Assembly: GCA_023374025.1 (NCBI GenBank)
Contig: SIJG01000054.1
Coordinates: forward strand, 216,895 to 280,894
Reading direction: 5' to 3'
Source: Heterodera schachtii
Lineage: Eukaryota > Nematoda > Chromadorea > Rhabditida > Heteroderidae
Length of the DNA stretch: 64,000 nt
Part shown: positions 1-11,800 of the stretch, piece by piece
Layout of the letters: every line of letters starts with the position of its first letter
Numbering within the stretch: position 1 is the stretch's first letter
Notes under the pieces: model-generated
What the model was told of the DNA's origin: nothing
The model's input: only the letters and a program-made list of their open reading frames with translations
Databases searched by the model: none
Program-made: the position numbers and the translations under genes

Positions 1-272
1 TAATAATACTTAAAATTTATAAATATTATTTCAAAAGTATAACAAAAAAAAGAAATTACTATTTGCTCTAAATTATTTTATTTATAAAATATAAATTATT
101 TTAATACTTAATTAAATTAATTTATTTAAATAATTATTTATTTTTGATCACATAATTTTATTTATATTTTATTAATTGTTGTATTTTTATATTTTTTTGA
201 TTATTAAAATATTTCTTTTTCAATTATATTTATTTAATCTCGAGAACAAATAGGGCGTGAATAGCATTCTTG
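1..272. other. AT-rich intergenic DNA
   Basis: Almost pure A/T sequence up to about position 238, followed by a short mixed stretch leading into the palindrome at 273. No open frame, RNA gene or repeat could be supported. Confidence 0.6.
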
Positions 273-328
273 GTGTTGTGTCTGAGCGTATACCACTTGG
301 CCAAGTGGTATACGCTCAGACACAACAC
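273..328. repeat. Perfect 56-bp palindrome without spacer
   Basis: Two 28-base arms are exact reverse complements and meet at position 300/301 with no loop; the centre reads CCACTTGGCCAAGTGG. The arms contain the mixed-composition string GTATACGCTCAGACACAACA, which contrasts with the A/T flanks. The match stops abruptly at 272 (G) and 329 (T). Nothing coding is visible. It could be the abutting ends of two inverted terminal repeats left after loss of an internal region, or a small cruciform-forming element. The palindrome is directly visible; its origin is inference. Confidence 0.95.
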
Positions 329-1640
329 TTGGTAGTACATGTCAATTACTTAGTAATATGGTAATTCACATCTCATGAAATGATAAAATAATAAAATAAA
401 TTTTTCTCAGTACGTTGCCTCTTAGTTTCAAATTCATCTAATTTAATTTTCAATTTTGAATTTAATTTTTACTTTACAATGAATTGGTGATTTATTTTAC
501 AATTTCTGTAATAATATATAAGACAAAAATAGTCCTTCATAATATTCTCTTCTCGGTACCTTCATATATCATACATGATGGAAAAAAGAAATTTAAAACC
601 TTATTATTTTTTCAATCATTGATCGCCGTCGGCTGTGCAAATTACCGGAGAAAAGGGCAATTGTATAAAATTATAGTGACAAAAAATAAGTGAAAATATA
701 TTGGCCGTTATATTCAGAATATATTTTAATATAAAATTAGTTTCGTTTTTTAACAAAATAAATATTAATAATATTATTATTAATATTATGATATTTAAAT
801 GCATGTATTTAATACTTATTAATTTTGTTGCTTCATATTTTTATTAATATAAAAAGCTATTAATTGGAGCAGTTAAAAAAATTATCTCTTCAATTTTATT
901 ATTTCAATATTTATAATGATTTAATTAATAAAAAAATTTACGAAATTTGAAATGGAAAATAAATTAAAAAAAAGGAAAAAGTTCATTAGTAAAGGAAAAT
1001 GCCTTTTTTAAAATTAATTCAAAAAATCGTTGTCCGTTTGCTAATTAACTAAATAAAAAATGGAAGCAAAAATATAATTAATAAAAAATAAACCCCTACA
1101 GATATAAAAATTATCATACACATGAATGCTTATCTTACTGTACAAATGCGCTGAAATTTTAAGAATTTGCCTAAAAACGTATCCCTAATAATTAAAAATA
1201 AATATAATTCCGATTATATGAAATCAAATTAAAAAAAATTAACATAAATAAAAATGCTTAAAACTATTAAACAAAGAATTTTTACCACATCGATACCTTA
1301 ACAACCTTCATAATCTCTTTCTAATAATAATAATACGAATAAATTGTTAGATGCTTTTTAACAGCGTGGATTTGAAGTGCTTAAAAAATAAATAGAAGCA
1401 ATGAGAATAAAACAAAAATAAGTTGCCCTCTAAAAAATTTATAAAGATAATTATGTTAAAATCAAGATTTAAATAAGAAATAACTTTATTTAAAATTAGA
1501 AATGTGTTTTTATGTTATTTTGATCAAGCTAAAATGAAAAAAACCGCATGTCTCTACAACTTCTGTACGATTAACTTTGATCAGCATAAAAAGTTATAAT
1601 AGTATGAATTTTTCAGATTTTTTCATGCCCTCTAAAATAA
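329..1640. other. AT-rich intergenic DNA, no gene supported
   Basis: Mostly A/T runs. The open frames near 484-693 (plus) and 616-804 (minus) overlap each other, are dominated by Phe, Ile, Lys and Asn, and have no recognisable domain, as expected for chance frames in this composition. A small mixed-composition spot lies at about 622-662. Nothing else was recognised. Confidence 0.6.
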
Positions 1641-2060
1641 GTTACATGTCTTCAAACTTTTGAGTTTATAATTTTGTTATTTGGGACAATTTTCGCAAAA
1701 AAATTATTTTCTTTTACACTTTCCAATTTTTTGTGGGGTTCTTAATATTTATGGGGGAGGTATGCTTGGTAAAAATTTCATCTCGATTCGTCCACGAGAA
1801 ATAGCTGAAGTGGTAAAAAAAAATTTTGAGTTTATAATTTTGTTACAGAGCATATATTCTATAGCCCAAAGATTTCTCTATTATTCAGTTAAATTACAAA
1901 AAATTCTATTGAGTTTCAATAAAGTAAGGGTCAAAATTGTTGAGTCATAATTTTTCTTACTTTTTTGGTCACAACTTTTTGTAAATTTTTACTAATTTTT
2001 TGAAAATTCATAAATAGTAGAGGATGATAATAATTAAATTTAATTATTACAAACACCCAT
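1640..2060. repeat. Degraded non-autonomous element, tentative
   Basis: A stretch with more G+C than its flanks carries a direct repeat of TTTTGAGTTTATAATTTTGT (about 1662-1681 and 1827-1846). It also carries phrases such as GGTCACAACTTTTTGTAAA (about 1967) that resemble the interior of the foldback element at 60291-61071 (GGACCATAACTTTTTTATAA). An open frame of 89 codons runs through it but ends in A/T sequence and has no recognisable domain. I read it as an old MITE-like remnant. No terminal repeats were found, so the call is weak. Confidence 0.3.
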
Positions 2061-5000
2061 ATTTTTGTTGCTTCGGCTCACCACGGTATTTAGATAGTTA
2101 ATTCATAATTATTATTTTATCTAAAATAATTTTAAAAGTTTTAAATTAGTCACCATGATAATAAAAAAATATTAATTGTGTCATTTAAAAGCCTGCATAT
2201 ATTTTCTGATTTAAAATAAGTGAGTCATAAACATTTAGATAAAAAGCAGAGAAATATAATTTTTAAGAACCAATTAAATTAATTATTTCAATTCATTTTC
2301 TTGTTTTATATTAAAACAATTTAAAAATGATATTAATATCAGGTCTAAATAAAGGAAAAATATTTAAATTTAAATTTTATTTTGGTACAATTTTTACAAA
2401 ATAATGCAAATATAGCACGTCATCTGTTATCAAGGACAACAAGATAAAAGACTATACAAGAGCTTATTTAAAATTGTTAATTAAAATTATTGTATTTTCA
2501 AATAAAACATTCATCAAATTTTATATTTTATCAGAAAATTATTCATAAAAATAGTAAATTTATTTATTTAAAAACATAAATGTTTTTAGGAGGAAGTTGG
2601 CGTGTGCGCTTTAAGCGCGTTTTGTTCGCAATCAGCTTATTGAAAAATGATTTCAAAAATGAAATAAAAAAAGACTAAATCATATAAATTATTGAATAAA
2701 AATAAATTATAGAGAAACTAAAAGAACATGATTGTATATTATACAGAATAAACACAATACAATAATTTAAATTTTAATATGAATATTTGAATTTAATAAA
2801 TTAAAATTTTTAAACAATTATTTCCTAAAAATCCCAGACTAAAAGTTATTAAGGTAATAAAAAAGGAATCAAAGCTTTGTAAATATAATAATATATTTGT
2901 TTACAAATTGTTTAAGCGCCAGCATTAGTATATAATTATAAAGGTACCAACGACTACGACAGTCAAGTGCATAAAAAACATAAAATAAATAATTAATTCC
3001 TTTTTCTTTTTTGTTACCGAATTGCCACTTTCAATAGAACTGAACCATGAAAAAAATTAATCATTTTTAGCCCAGCAAGATATAAGCAAAAGTGACCAAT
3101 TATTATGAAAAATCAAGTAATTTGTTATAATTAAATACATTAAAAAATTAAACGCATAAAAAATTGAGGTACTAATAACCTCAATAGAGAATAAATTAGT
3201 AGAATAGAAATAAGAAAAATTTTCACTTCATCCGTTAGGGCATTGGCACTGTGCTGTTTTACTTAAAAGCTTCAGACAAAACATTATTTCATGTTAATTA
3301 TTTTATATTAAAAAAAAAATTAAACAAAGGCAAATTTATATGAATATTAATGAAGTCTTTCAAAGAGAAGAATTTACCAATAATTTAAACTTTTAATTAA
3401 TTGCATTTGTTGATAAGCAAATTTTAAGTAAATGCTGAAAAATTAAAATTTAATACCTAAAACCTTGGTTAGAATGATTTAACATTTGAAGAATGTAGCA
3501 AGACTGAATTTCATTATAAACAATTAAAATACCTTTATTTTGTTAAAAAGATCTAAATTACAAAACTGATTGCAAGGAATTATTTGAAAAAAAAATATAT
3601 TCAATAGATGAGAGATGTTTAAATCTTTTATTTTGAACCAAATATTTTTCAGGTAATCACGGCAATAATTCAAAGAAATAATCTTAAATTAATTTTTTAT
3701 TGAACTTTTGTTGAAATAATGTTCGGGCAAGCACTTTTTGCCCCGATTATAAAGTGATGAAATTGTTTTCTTTCATTATTTTACCGGAAAAATTTTATGT
3801 AAAAAATAAAAAAGTTTATTGTAAGAGCAAAAAATTCTCTACCGGTTTACCTTTTGAATACTAGTGGTCCACGAATTGTACATAAAAAGTTATGTTTGTT
3901 TGAAAAATTGATGACCATAAAAATGGTAAATTTTTAAATTATTTTCTTACTGTGTATATAATGATGGTAATTAAATAGAAATATTTTGTTTTAATTTCTT
4001 CATATTTTTCTTTTCGTTTTTAAAAGAAAAAAATTAAAAAATTCTTTTCTTTAAAAAAAAAAGAAAAAGTTCCATTTCTTTCGAATTCCGCAAGTAATTT
4101 TATTTTAAATTACAACAAATGAGCAAAAAGAATTGCTATAAACCAAAACTGATGAAAAATAAATGCGTTTTATTTAAATAATAAATCTGATTAACTTATT
4201 AAAATTCACTAAAAATTAAAATTTTTAATGTGGAAAAAAGACCAAAAAAATGAAGATTATTTCGAGTCTGGACTTGAGAACGAAACTCTCAGATTGCATC
4301 GCTAATGAAAATTTAATTATTTCGTCAAAAAGGAAATGTAAAAAAAAAATATATATATATATATATCTTTAATTACCAACATCTAAACAGTAATAAAATA
4401 TTTTTTAATGTTTTAATATACTTTCTATGATATATATTCACGGCTGGATGTGCACAGTTTACATTGATTTAATTATATATTTTTTTAATTCTTAAAATAT
4501 CAAGCAATTCTGTGCCGGATAATTTATTCATCAAATAATCAAAACCAAAAAATATATAAAAGACAAAACAAAGCAATTAATAATAATAAAATTATATCTA
4601 ATTCATTTTATAAATATTTATTTCAACAAAAACTAGTAAATAAACGAAGCAATACAACTTATAAATTAAAAAAAATTAATTAGTTTGTGAATTATTATAA
4701 TATAGTAGAAACAAAAATTATTTAAAAGAAATAAATTTAGAAATTTTTTGTTAGTTAAAATATGCGATCTGAAATCAATTTATTAAGTATATTGTACATA
4801 AGTCAGCTACGCAAGAAAAACAGAAAATCAAAACTTTTGTTATAAAAAATTATATTTCACCATAGAAACATTAAAAATAATACATATCAAAAAAAAAACT
4901 GAATAAAAAAGAATAAATTTATCAAACATAAATAAAAATGATCGGAAAGTCTAAATAAGATCTCACTGTATAAATCCAATTGAAAAAGACACAGCGGCGA

Positions 5001-6612
5001 GTAAGAAAAAATTGTAAATGAATATAAAATATAAAATATTTGGTAAAAAACATTAATATGAAAAGCATAGTGCATTTCAAAATATTGTTAAATTTAAAGC
5101 TATAGCGCAGTATTAGAAAATATTCGTTAAATTTTAATTTATTATATAAAAAAAATTTTTCGAAACTTTTTATACAATTTAATTTTCACAAAGCTCAAAA
5201 CCTCAAAACATGACGAAAATGAAGAATTGGATGAGCGCTTAAAATTTTTAATTTTAGCAACAGAACAATAAATCAAATAAATCAATCAAAATGAATAAAT
5301 TTTATAAATAATTAAATTTAAATTAAACCGAATATATGAATTAATTGTCGGCAAAAAATAATAAAGAAAAAATTAACCACAAGAAATATAAGTGAAACAA
5401 AACCGAACATTTATAAATTTACCAAAATTATCTTTATATCCGTTTAAACAAATAAATATTTTTAAATGTTAAATTCTAATTAACATAGTGAATTTTAAAT
5501 AATTTATTTTTACTTTTATCAAGTAATAAAATTAATGAAAAATAAAAAAAAATCCAATTTTAATATATTAAAAAGATTTATTTAAATAGAAATAGATTGG
5601 GTGTACGAAGACAAGCAAAGAAAAAACGTCAGCATCATGAGATAAAAAGAAGCAAAGCCAAAAACCGAAACATTTAATTGTTTTTAAACAAAAAATGAAA
5701 AAAATAATTTTTGGCTTAACAAAATATATATTATCATGAGCAGTAAAAAATAGAGAAAAAATCATTCTTCAACTGTGCTAATAAATATAAAAATATTTAT
5801 TACTAATATTATTACTTAAATTAAAGCATTAATAAATTAGACCATAAATGATGGAAAGAATTTATTGAGTAATAGAATAAGTGAATATGATTATTTTTAA
5901 ATTTTAATTTATTTTAAAACTTATGTATATTTGATTTAGCCGGAGATGTACTACTCCATAAAATTCTAAATTATCAAAGTACTAACGTCACTTAAAACCA
6001 TTAAATAAATTCTGTCCATATATTTGGTTTTCAGCTTTCAAAAATTTTTTCTTAAGTTTACATTTCTTTAAAGCAATATTATCTATAATTAATAATAAGT
6101 TTATTGAAAAAATTTATAAATTGAAATATTTTATTTTCATTTCAAATTTTATTACAAAATTTTTCTTAAAAAATCATATCAATATTTTTAGCACAAAGAT
6201 TTCTTAACAAATACATTCAATAAAATAATAATAATACGTATATAAATAACCATTTTCAATAATAATTATAGTTTAATGAAACTTTTAGTTTTAAATGATT
6301 ATATTGTCATAAACAATTTATGAAAATTTATAAATGTTTAACCTCCTAAATTCGTGTTGCTTGGAAAAAAAATATTATTGGTAAAAACAGCTTAATATAT
6401 TAATAAATGAATATTTAATATATAATATGAATATTATTTTATATTGTAAAATATACAAAGCCTTAAAAATTGTTAGTCAATAATAAAAATTAATATTTCA
6501 TTTAATACAATAATAAAAAATAATTTTAAATAAAATTTTAGGAAATTTTTTAAAATTATTTTAGAAAATTAAGTGATTAGTTTCTTTAAAATAAGTAATT
6601 AAAAAAAAATAA
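2061..6612. other. Long AT-rich region with sparse mixed islands
   Basis: No gene, RNA or transposon could be supported. Small islands of mixed composition sit near 2588-2636 (contains the short palindrome GCGCTTTAAGCGC), 3225-3262, 4265-4305, 4440-4460 and 5610-5665. The minus-strand frames near 4887-5075 and 5568-5765 are rich in Phe, Tyr and Leu with no domain and are probably chance. The island near 5636 contains one copy of the dispersed CATGAGAT motif. Confidence 0.6.
4349..4366. repeat. (AT)n microsatellite
   Basis: Nine uninterrupted AT dinucleotides directly following a run of ten A. A simple-sequence repeat likely to vary in length between individuals. Confidence 0.9.
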
Positions 6613-7352
6613 GGAGATCACACCGGAGTTTCTCTTGAATTGGCCACTTATCGTACATTGGACACACAAGGCGTCAAAGATGTTGTTGTCGGCCACCAAA
6701 AAATGTGCTCAATCACTCATTCATACACTGTTTATCCAGTGATCAACTGCGATGGGGAGTTGTTCCCCACCTTTTTCCTTTGCTTCTACGAGCCACAGCG
6801 CCAGCGGTGTTTTGAACAGGATGTCGCACCTTTTGAGCGATTATTCTGTGATTCGCTAACTCGGGAAAAATGACGACCCAAATCCAAATAATTGGTTTAG
6901 GAATCATTTTATTCATAGGTCAATAATAAGTTAGTTTTCATCCTAGACAGTTGGTCCGGTTATAAACGCATTATGTCGTCGAATTCATTGGAGAACACAT
7001 TAAATTCTTGTGTTACCAGAAAAAACTATGTCCAAAATTCAACCATTGGATCGATTTTTTAATCGTCAATTCAAATTGTTCATCAGAACTATACATGAAA
7101 AAACCGTAAAAATTTCCAATTTTTTAATCTTTCTCATCTCACCTCAATTGGAAGAATTTTAAATGAAACTCATTATTTTTTTCTTCACCCAGATTTAAAA
7201 AATTCCTTAAATATTCGTGGAAAATGGCAGGTTTTTATGGTCTAATTGATATCCCAGCTTTTGAAACGCCGCCTCAATATTGTTTTAATACTTTGAACAT
7301 TCATCTAAATTGTTTTATTTGTCGTAATCCTCCTTTTATTAGATGCTCATGA
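6613..7352 (+). pseudogene. Tc5/pogo-type DDE transposase, C-terminal half, frameshifted
   Basis: Three collinear frames together read as the catalytic and C-terminal part of a DDE_1-family transposase. Frame 1 (6613-6873) begins GDHTGVSLEL, matching the family pattern around the second catalytic Asp (usually DQ-S/T-G-F). It continues through RTLD, then THSYTVYPVINCDGELFPTF, which corresponds to the family block T-H-S-Y-T-I-x-P-x-I-S-A-D-G-x-L-L-S-P-L. Frame 2 (from about 6943) gives LDSWSGYKR, the usual LLxDSWxG region. Frame 3 (7034 on) gives KIQPLDRFFNRQFK, the IQPLD-x-x-F-F block. A further shift at about 7182 gives SPRFKKFLKYSWKMAGF and a Cys-containing tail, ending at TGA 7350-7352. The N-terminal DNA-binding half is absent upstream. 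At least three frame breaks and a premature stop at 6871 show it is dead. Family assignment is from remembered motifs, not a search. Confidence 0.85.
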
Positions 7353-7761
7353 TGTGAAAATAATTTGTGTTTCGAACACTTTATCCCTCCCCCCACCGTT
7401 GCAATGAATGATTTTCATCTTTCATCAAATTGTTGTGAATGGAATAATTAAATTTAATTTTTTTTTAAATTATTTTTTAGAATAACTCTTATCTAGCTCA
7501 AATGTGGAGTCAAGGGATAGAGAAATTGTTTCTGATCATTTTAAAAAAAGTTTATGACTCCTAACACCACTTTGGAATTTTTTATGAATTTTTAAAAATT
7601 GACCACTTTTATTGATTTTTCGGAACTGATCAATTTTTTCTGATCATTTTGGCGCGGAGCCAAAAAAAACCGAAAATTTACAATAGTAAATTGACCCTGC
7701 TCTACACGATAAAAGTGGTTTTAAAGTGATTTGGACACATACAGTTCGGTATGTTCCCTTG
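6613..7761 (+). mobile_element. Right half of a Tc5/pogo-like transposon
   Basis: The transposase remnant is followed by about 400 bp of non-coding sequence ending in CCCTTG at 7756-7761. Reading inward from that terminus gives CAAGGGAACATACCGAACTG and then AGAGCAGGGTC, the same end design as the complete MITE at 48444-48992. The trinucleotide after the end is TGA, fitting the TNA targets known for Tc4/Tc5-type elements. No matching left end was found upstream of 6613, so the element is truncated there. Its terminal ~500 bp recur as an inverted copy at 8316-8815. Confidence 0.75.
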
Positions 7762-7771
7762 TGAGCCTTAG
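7274..7771 (+). repeat. Left arm of a ~500-bp inverted duplication
   Basis: This 498-bp segment is matched by the reverse complement of 8316-8815. It starts inside the last codons of the transposase (CAATATTGTTTTAATAC) and runs through the transposon terminus CCCTTG into 10 bp beyond it (TGAGCCTTAG). By eye the arms differ by only a few substitutions and one 2-bp indel, about 99% identity. A chance frame of 84 codons on the minus strand (7644-7898) crosses the arm and is not considered a gene. Confidence 0.95.
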
Positions 7772-8315
7772 AATAATGGTACAAATAATGCATATGTATG
7801 ACATTCAACAAATTTAATTTGACAATATCAAAATTAATTAAATAATTACTTAATTGACTAAAAAAAGTCAGGACAGGAAAAACAAGAAAAAAGTACAAAA
7901 TTTTTAATAAAATAAAATTCGTTCATTTATTCATCAATTAAATTCTTTCATTTTTAAATAGTCATTCTACTAATTTTCATCATTTTCGCAATATTTCTTT
8001 CACTCATTTTTGGATTTTCTGTATTAGTTACAATTTTAGTATATGGATGTCAATTTGGCAATTTGGATACCCCGCCGATGCGCAAATTTTAATTGTTTTC
8101 ATCTAGGGCGAAAATTTTCAGCAGTATTAAACAGCGATTGTTCCATTTTCAAGTTTTATAGTAACACATTTTAAAATGGATTGGTTTTAACTTTTATGAT
8201 AGGATTAATTCTAAAGTCCTTAAAATATAACTTAGTTAAAAAATAAATAATAATCAAACATATAAATTAATTTGAAGAATCTTTTTCTTTTTAGTTAAAG
8301 AACTAAAAATATGCA
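7772..8315. other. 544-bp spacer between the inverted arms
   Basis: Unique sequence relative to the arms, mostly A/T with one mixed island at about 8040-8150 (contains CCCCGCCGATGCGCAAATTT). Near its right side, ATTCTAAAGTCCTTAAAATA at 8208-8227, and several bases beyond, recurs almost exactly at 57116-57142. This suggests the end of another dispersed repeat. No coding frame recognised. Confidence 0.6.
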
Positions 8316-8815
8316 CTAAGGCTCACAAGGGAACATACCGAACTGTATGTGTCCAAATCACTTTAAAACCACTTTTATCGTGTAGAGCAGGGTCGATTTA
8401 CTATTGTAAATTTTCGGTTTTTTTTGGCTCCGCGCCAAAATGATCAGAAAAAATTGATCAAAGTTCCGAAAAATCAATAAAAGTGGTCAATTTTTAAAAA
8501 TTCATAAAAAATTCCAAAGTGGTGTTAGGAGTCATAAACTTTTTTTAAAATGATCAGAAACAATTTCTCTATCCCTTGACACCACATTTGAGCTAGATAA
8601 GAGTTATTCTAAAAAATAATTTAAAAAAAAATTAAATTTAATTATTCCATTCACAACAATTTGATGAAAGATGAAAATCATTCATTGCAACGGTGGGGGG
8701 AGGGATAAAGTGTTCGAAACACAAATTATTTTCACATCATGAGCATCTAATAAAAGGAGGATTACGACAAATAAAACAATTTAGATGAATGTTCAAAGTA
8801 TTAAAACAATATTGA
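8316..8815 (-). repeat. Right arm of the inverted duplication; second transposon end
   Basis: Inverted copy of 7274-7771. On the minus strand it carries the last 25 or so codons of the transposase remnant (about 8738-8815), the 3' non-coding part and the CAAGGG terminus at 8326-8331. The copy also includes the same 10 bp outside the terminus (CTAAGGCTCA at 8316-8325). It is cut off at 8815 inside the transposase tail, beyond which the sequence becomes plain A/T. Sharing of flanking bases argues for duplication of one insertion, not two independent insertions. Confidence 0.95.
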
Positions 8816-11800
8816 AAAAAATTATTTATTTATTATTGAAGCTATCTATCTTTATTATTTTGTTTATTAAATGAAGAACGTCCTAAGGCAATGATAATAA
8901 ATTTTTTATTTTTAAATTATTTATTTTTCATTAAAGGTATGATTTTTTGTAGAAGCAATTTAATGCTAAATTATTAACTTTTTAATTTAACACCTTTCAT
9001 TGTTAACATTGCCTTTAAATATGTTAATTATTTTTGGTACAAGATATATTAATGATGTCTATTTTTTTATTTTCTTAAAGATTTAAAATAATAATTCTAT
9101 TAAATGATTTTATTTTTATATAGTGATTTGGTTTATAGCTCTTCATAAGAATGTGCAAATTTCTATCAATAATTCTTAATATTATTTATTCAATTTTAAG
9201 TTTTCGCAGTTTTTTTTAAATAAACTTTTTCTCTAATACCTAATAAATGAATTCTGGAGGGCTGATTGTGAGTCTGGTGAAAGTGCTTTTATATTTAATT
9301 TTGTATAAAATAATTTTAGGTTTTCTCGTATCGTTTTTTGCTATTTTAATCTCATGCTTCTTCGCTGGGATGTTGATATCGTTTTGTCGTTGTTTGACGC
9401 ACCTGAATTAAAAATGTTATGTATTTATTTATTTAATTCTTATTCATTATTTTATAAATTAATAGTCGTTTCTTGTTTTGGTTAAAAATATATTTTACCT
9501 TTATAATTTATTCTTTTTATTCTTAAAAAACTTCTTTTCAATTTATTAATCTTTTTTATTTCTTTGATTCATTTGCAGCCGATAGTAATTATGCCAATAT
9601 ATGAAAATAGTCATTAATATTTTTATTACAATAATAAATAATAATTAATTAATTTTATAACTCCATAAAACATCACTATGATTTTTTTTTTGAATTTTTC
9701 GTGAATTGATTTCTTTATATTGTGTTGGTTTAAAAATAAGCCATAAAATAAATATTTCTGAGTAAATAATTATATTTGTATGACTACATTTGTAAATGAT
9801 GATTATTAATGTATGCAAGAATAAAGAAATTACCTTCTTAAATTTTTCATTGTCTGAATGGCCAATTTATGTTCCTAAATATTTTTATGTTGATAATTAG
9901 AATTTCTTGTGTCAATGCGACGTAGTTTTTTAAGTTTGTTAACTCAAGTGTTTTTAATTTATTTTTATTTTTTGAATCAATTTTATCCGTTAATCACACG
10001 GCTTTCAATCAAATCATTGTGTAATAACAGATACACTTTCTTTTCATTTTTTATATTTTATAAAATTATCATTACTTTATTTATTTTTTTGTTATTTATT
10101 TTTTAAATATATTGAATTTTTAATTGATTTCGATTAATTCAATGTTTTAAGAGTTAATTATTTTTCAATTTTATTGAGAATTATAGTAATTATTGAAGAG
10201 ATGATTTATTCATTTTAAATGTAAATATAAGTCCTAATTGTATTTATTTGTAATGCCAACCAAAAACAAAAATAATTTGCACAAATATTTTTATTTTTTC
10301 CAATTTGTTGAAACTTGTTTTGACTATTTAGAGAATTAATATTTTTTTATCAATTTATTTCTTTTAATTGTTGTATTTAGGTTAATTTTTTTAAACTCTT
10401 GACCTAGATTCCGATATGCATTTCATTTTAAAACTTTTTTTTTGTGTTTGTTTCCTTTTAATTAATTGTTTTTGAAGTGAGGAAGGACGATTAAAATAAT
10501 AACAATTTACTTTTTATTTATTAATTTTTTGTACAAAAATAATCCGTTCTATGAAATAATTATAAAATGACAGATGAATCGGAAAAAAGGACAGAAATGC
10601 GGAAATGAAATGAAAATATAAAAAGAATAATAACAAAAGATACAAAAATTATCCTTTATAACTGTAAAAAAACAAATTCTTAAGAATATAAAATATTAAA
10701 ACTATAATTTATATTCAATTAATTTCTCACATGGAAATGAGTAATTTAATTTAATTTTTCAGAAAATTTAATTATACTTTATTATGCACTCATAATGATT
10801 ATTAGTTATTTTTAAATATAAATTTTTTTGTATTCAGTTAATAGATCGAAAATAATATTTTTTTCAACAAACACAAAAATTAAAAAGAACAAAATACTAA
10901 ATATTGTGTCTTTGTGTTACTAGTTGAAAACAATTAATGGCATGAAATAAAAATCAAAAACTGTCAAAGATGCAAAGAATTTCGAGAATATACCATTATA
11001 TTAAAAAAATAAACAAAAGAAAAATTAATATAAAAAAATAAAAAAGCTATATTAGTCATGAATTAAATAGTTTAAATTTAATATTAAATGTTCATTTGCA
11101 ATCAAAATAATTTTATATTAAACAAAACTATTAGTTTAAAAATTTCAATTAATGCTTAAGCGCAAAAAAAAAAGAAATAAAAAATTGTATTTCATTCTTG
11201 AATAATTGATAAAATAATCCTTTTTAATTGTCAATAACTACTCACAACAATTAAAAAATATGTCAAATGAATTTAAATTTGATATAATTTTTTTATGCTT
11301 TTGTGAAAAAAATTTAAAATTTAGATTAGAGAAAATCTATTTAAAATTTGTATTGTTGATGACTCTGAGTTAAATATATCAAATAAATAAACATTAAAAT
11401 AGCATCTTTCAAAAAATTTATTTTTATTTATTTTGTTTAATAAAAGATAAATTTATGTTTTTTCTTTAATTATTCTTGAATTTTGCTCTTTTATGTTTTT
11501 TTCTTAATGATTGACTATTTTTTTGTGCAATTATTAATATTTTCTCGTCATCAGCAACTTTGCTTTTATCTCGGGACGAGTGTTCTTTTTTGTACAAAAA
11601 TGTTTGCTATTTTATGTATTATTTATTTAATTACGTTTTTCAGTGATAATTAAATTTATTATTTTTCGTTAATATTACTTTTAATTTTGGGTTACAATTT
11701 AATTTAATCGAGTATTATTTTATAAAGTTTATAAAAAAGTGATACTGTATCTATATTTTTGTTGTAAATGATGGTAGTTAAATTACTAAGCGTTAAAAGT

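Noticed and set aside
640..830. Similarity to 61075-61260 (GGCAATTGTATAA then TAACAAAATAAATATTA)
   Set aside because: Only one 13-mer and generic A/T words agree; too weak to call a repeat.
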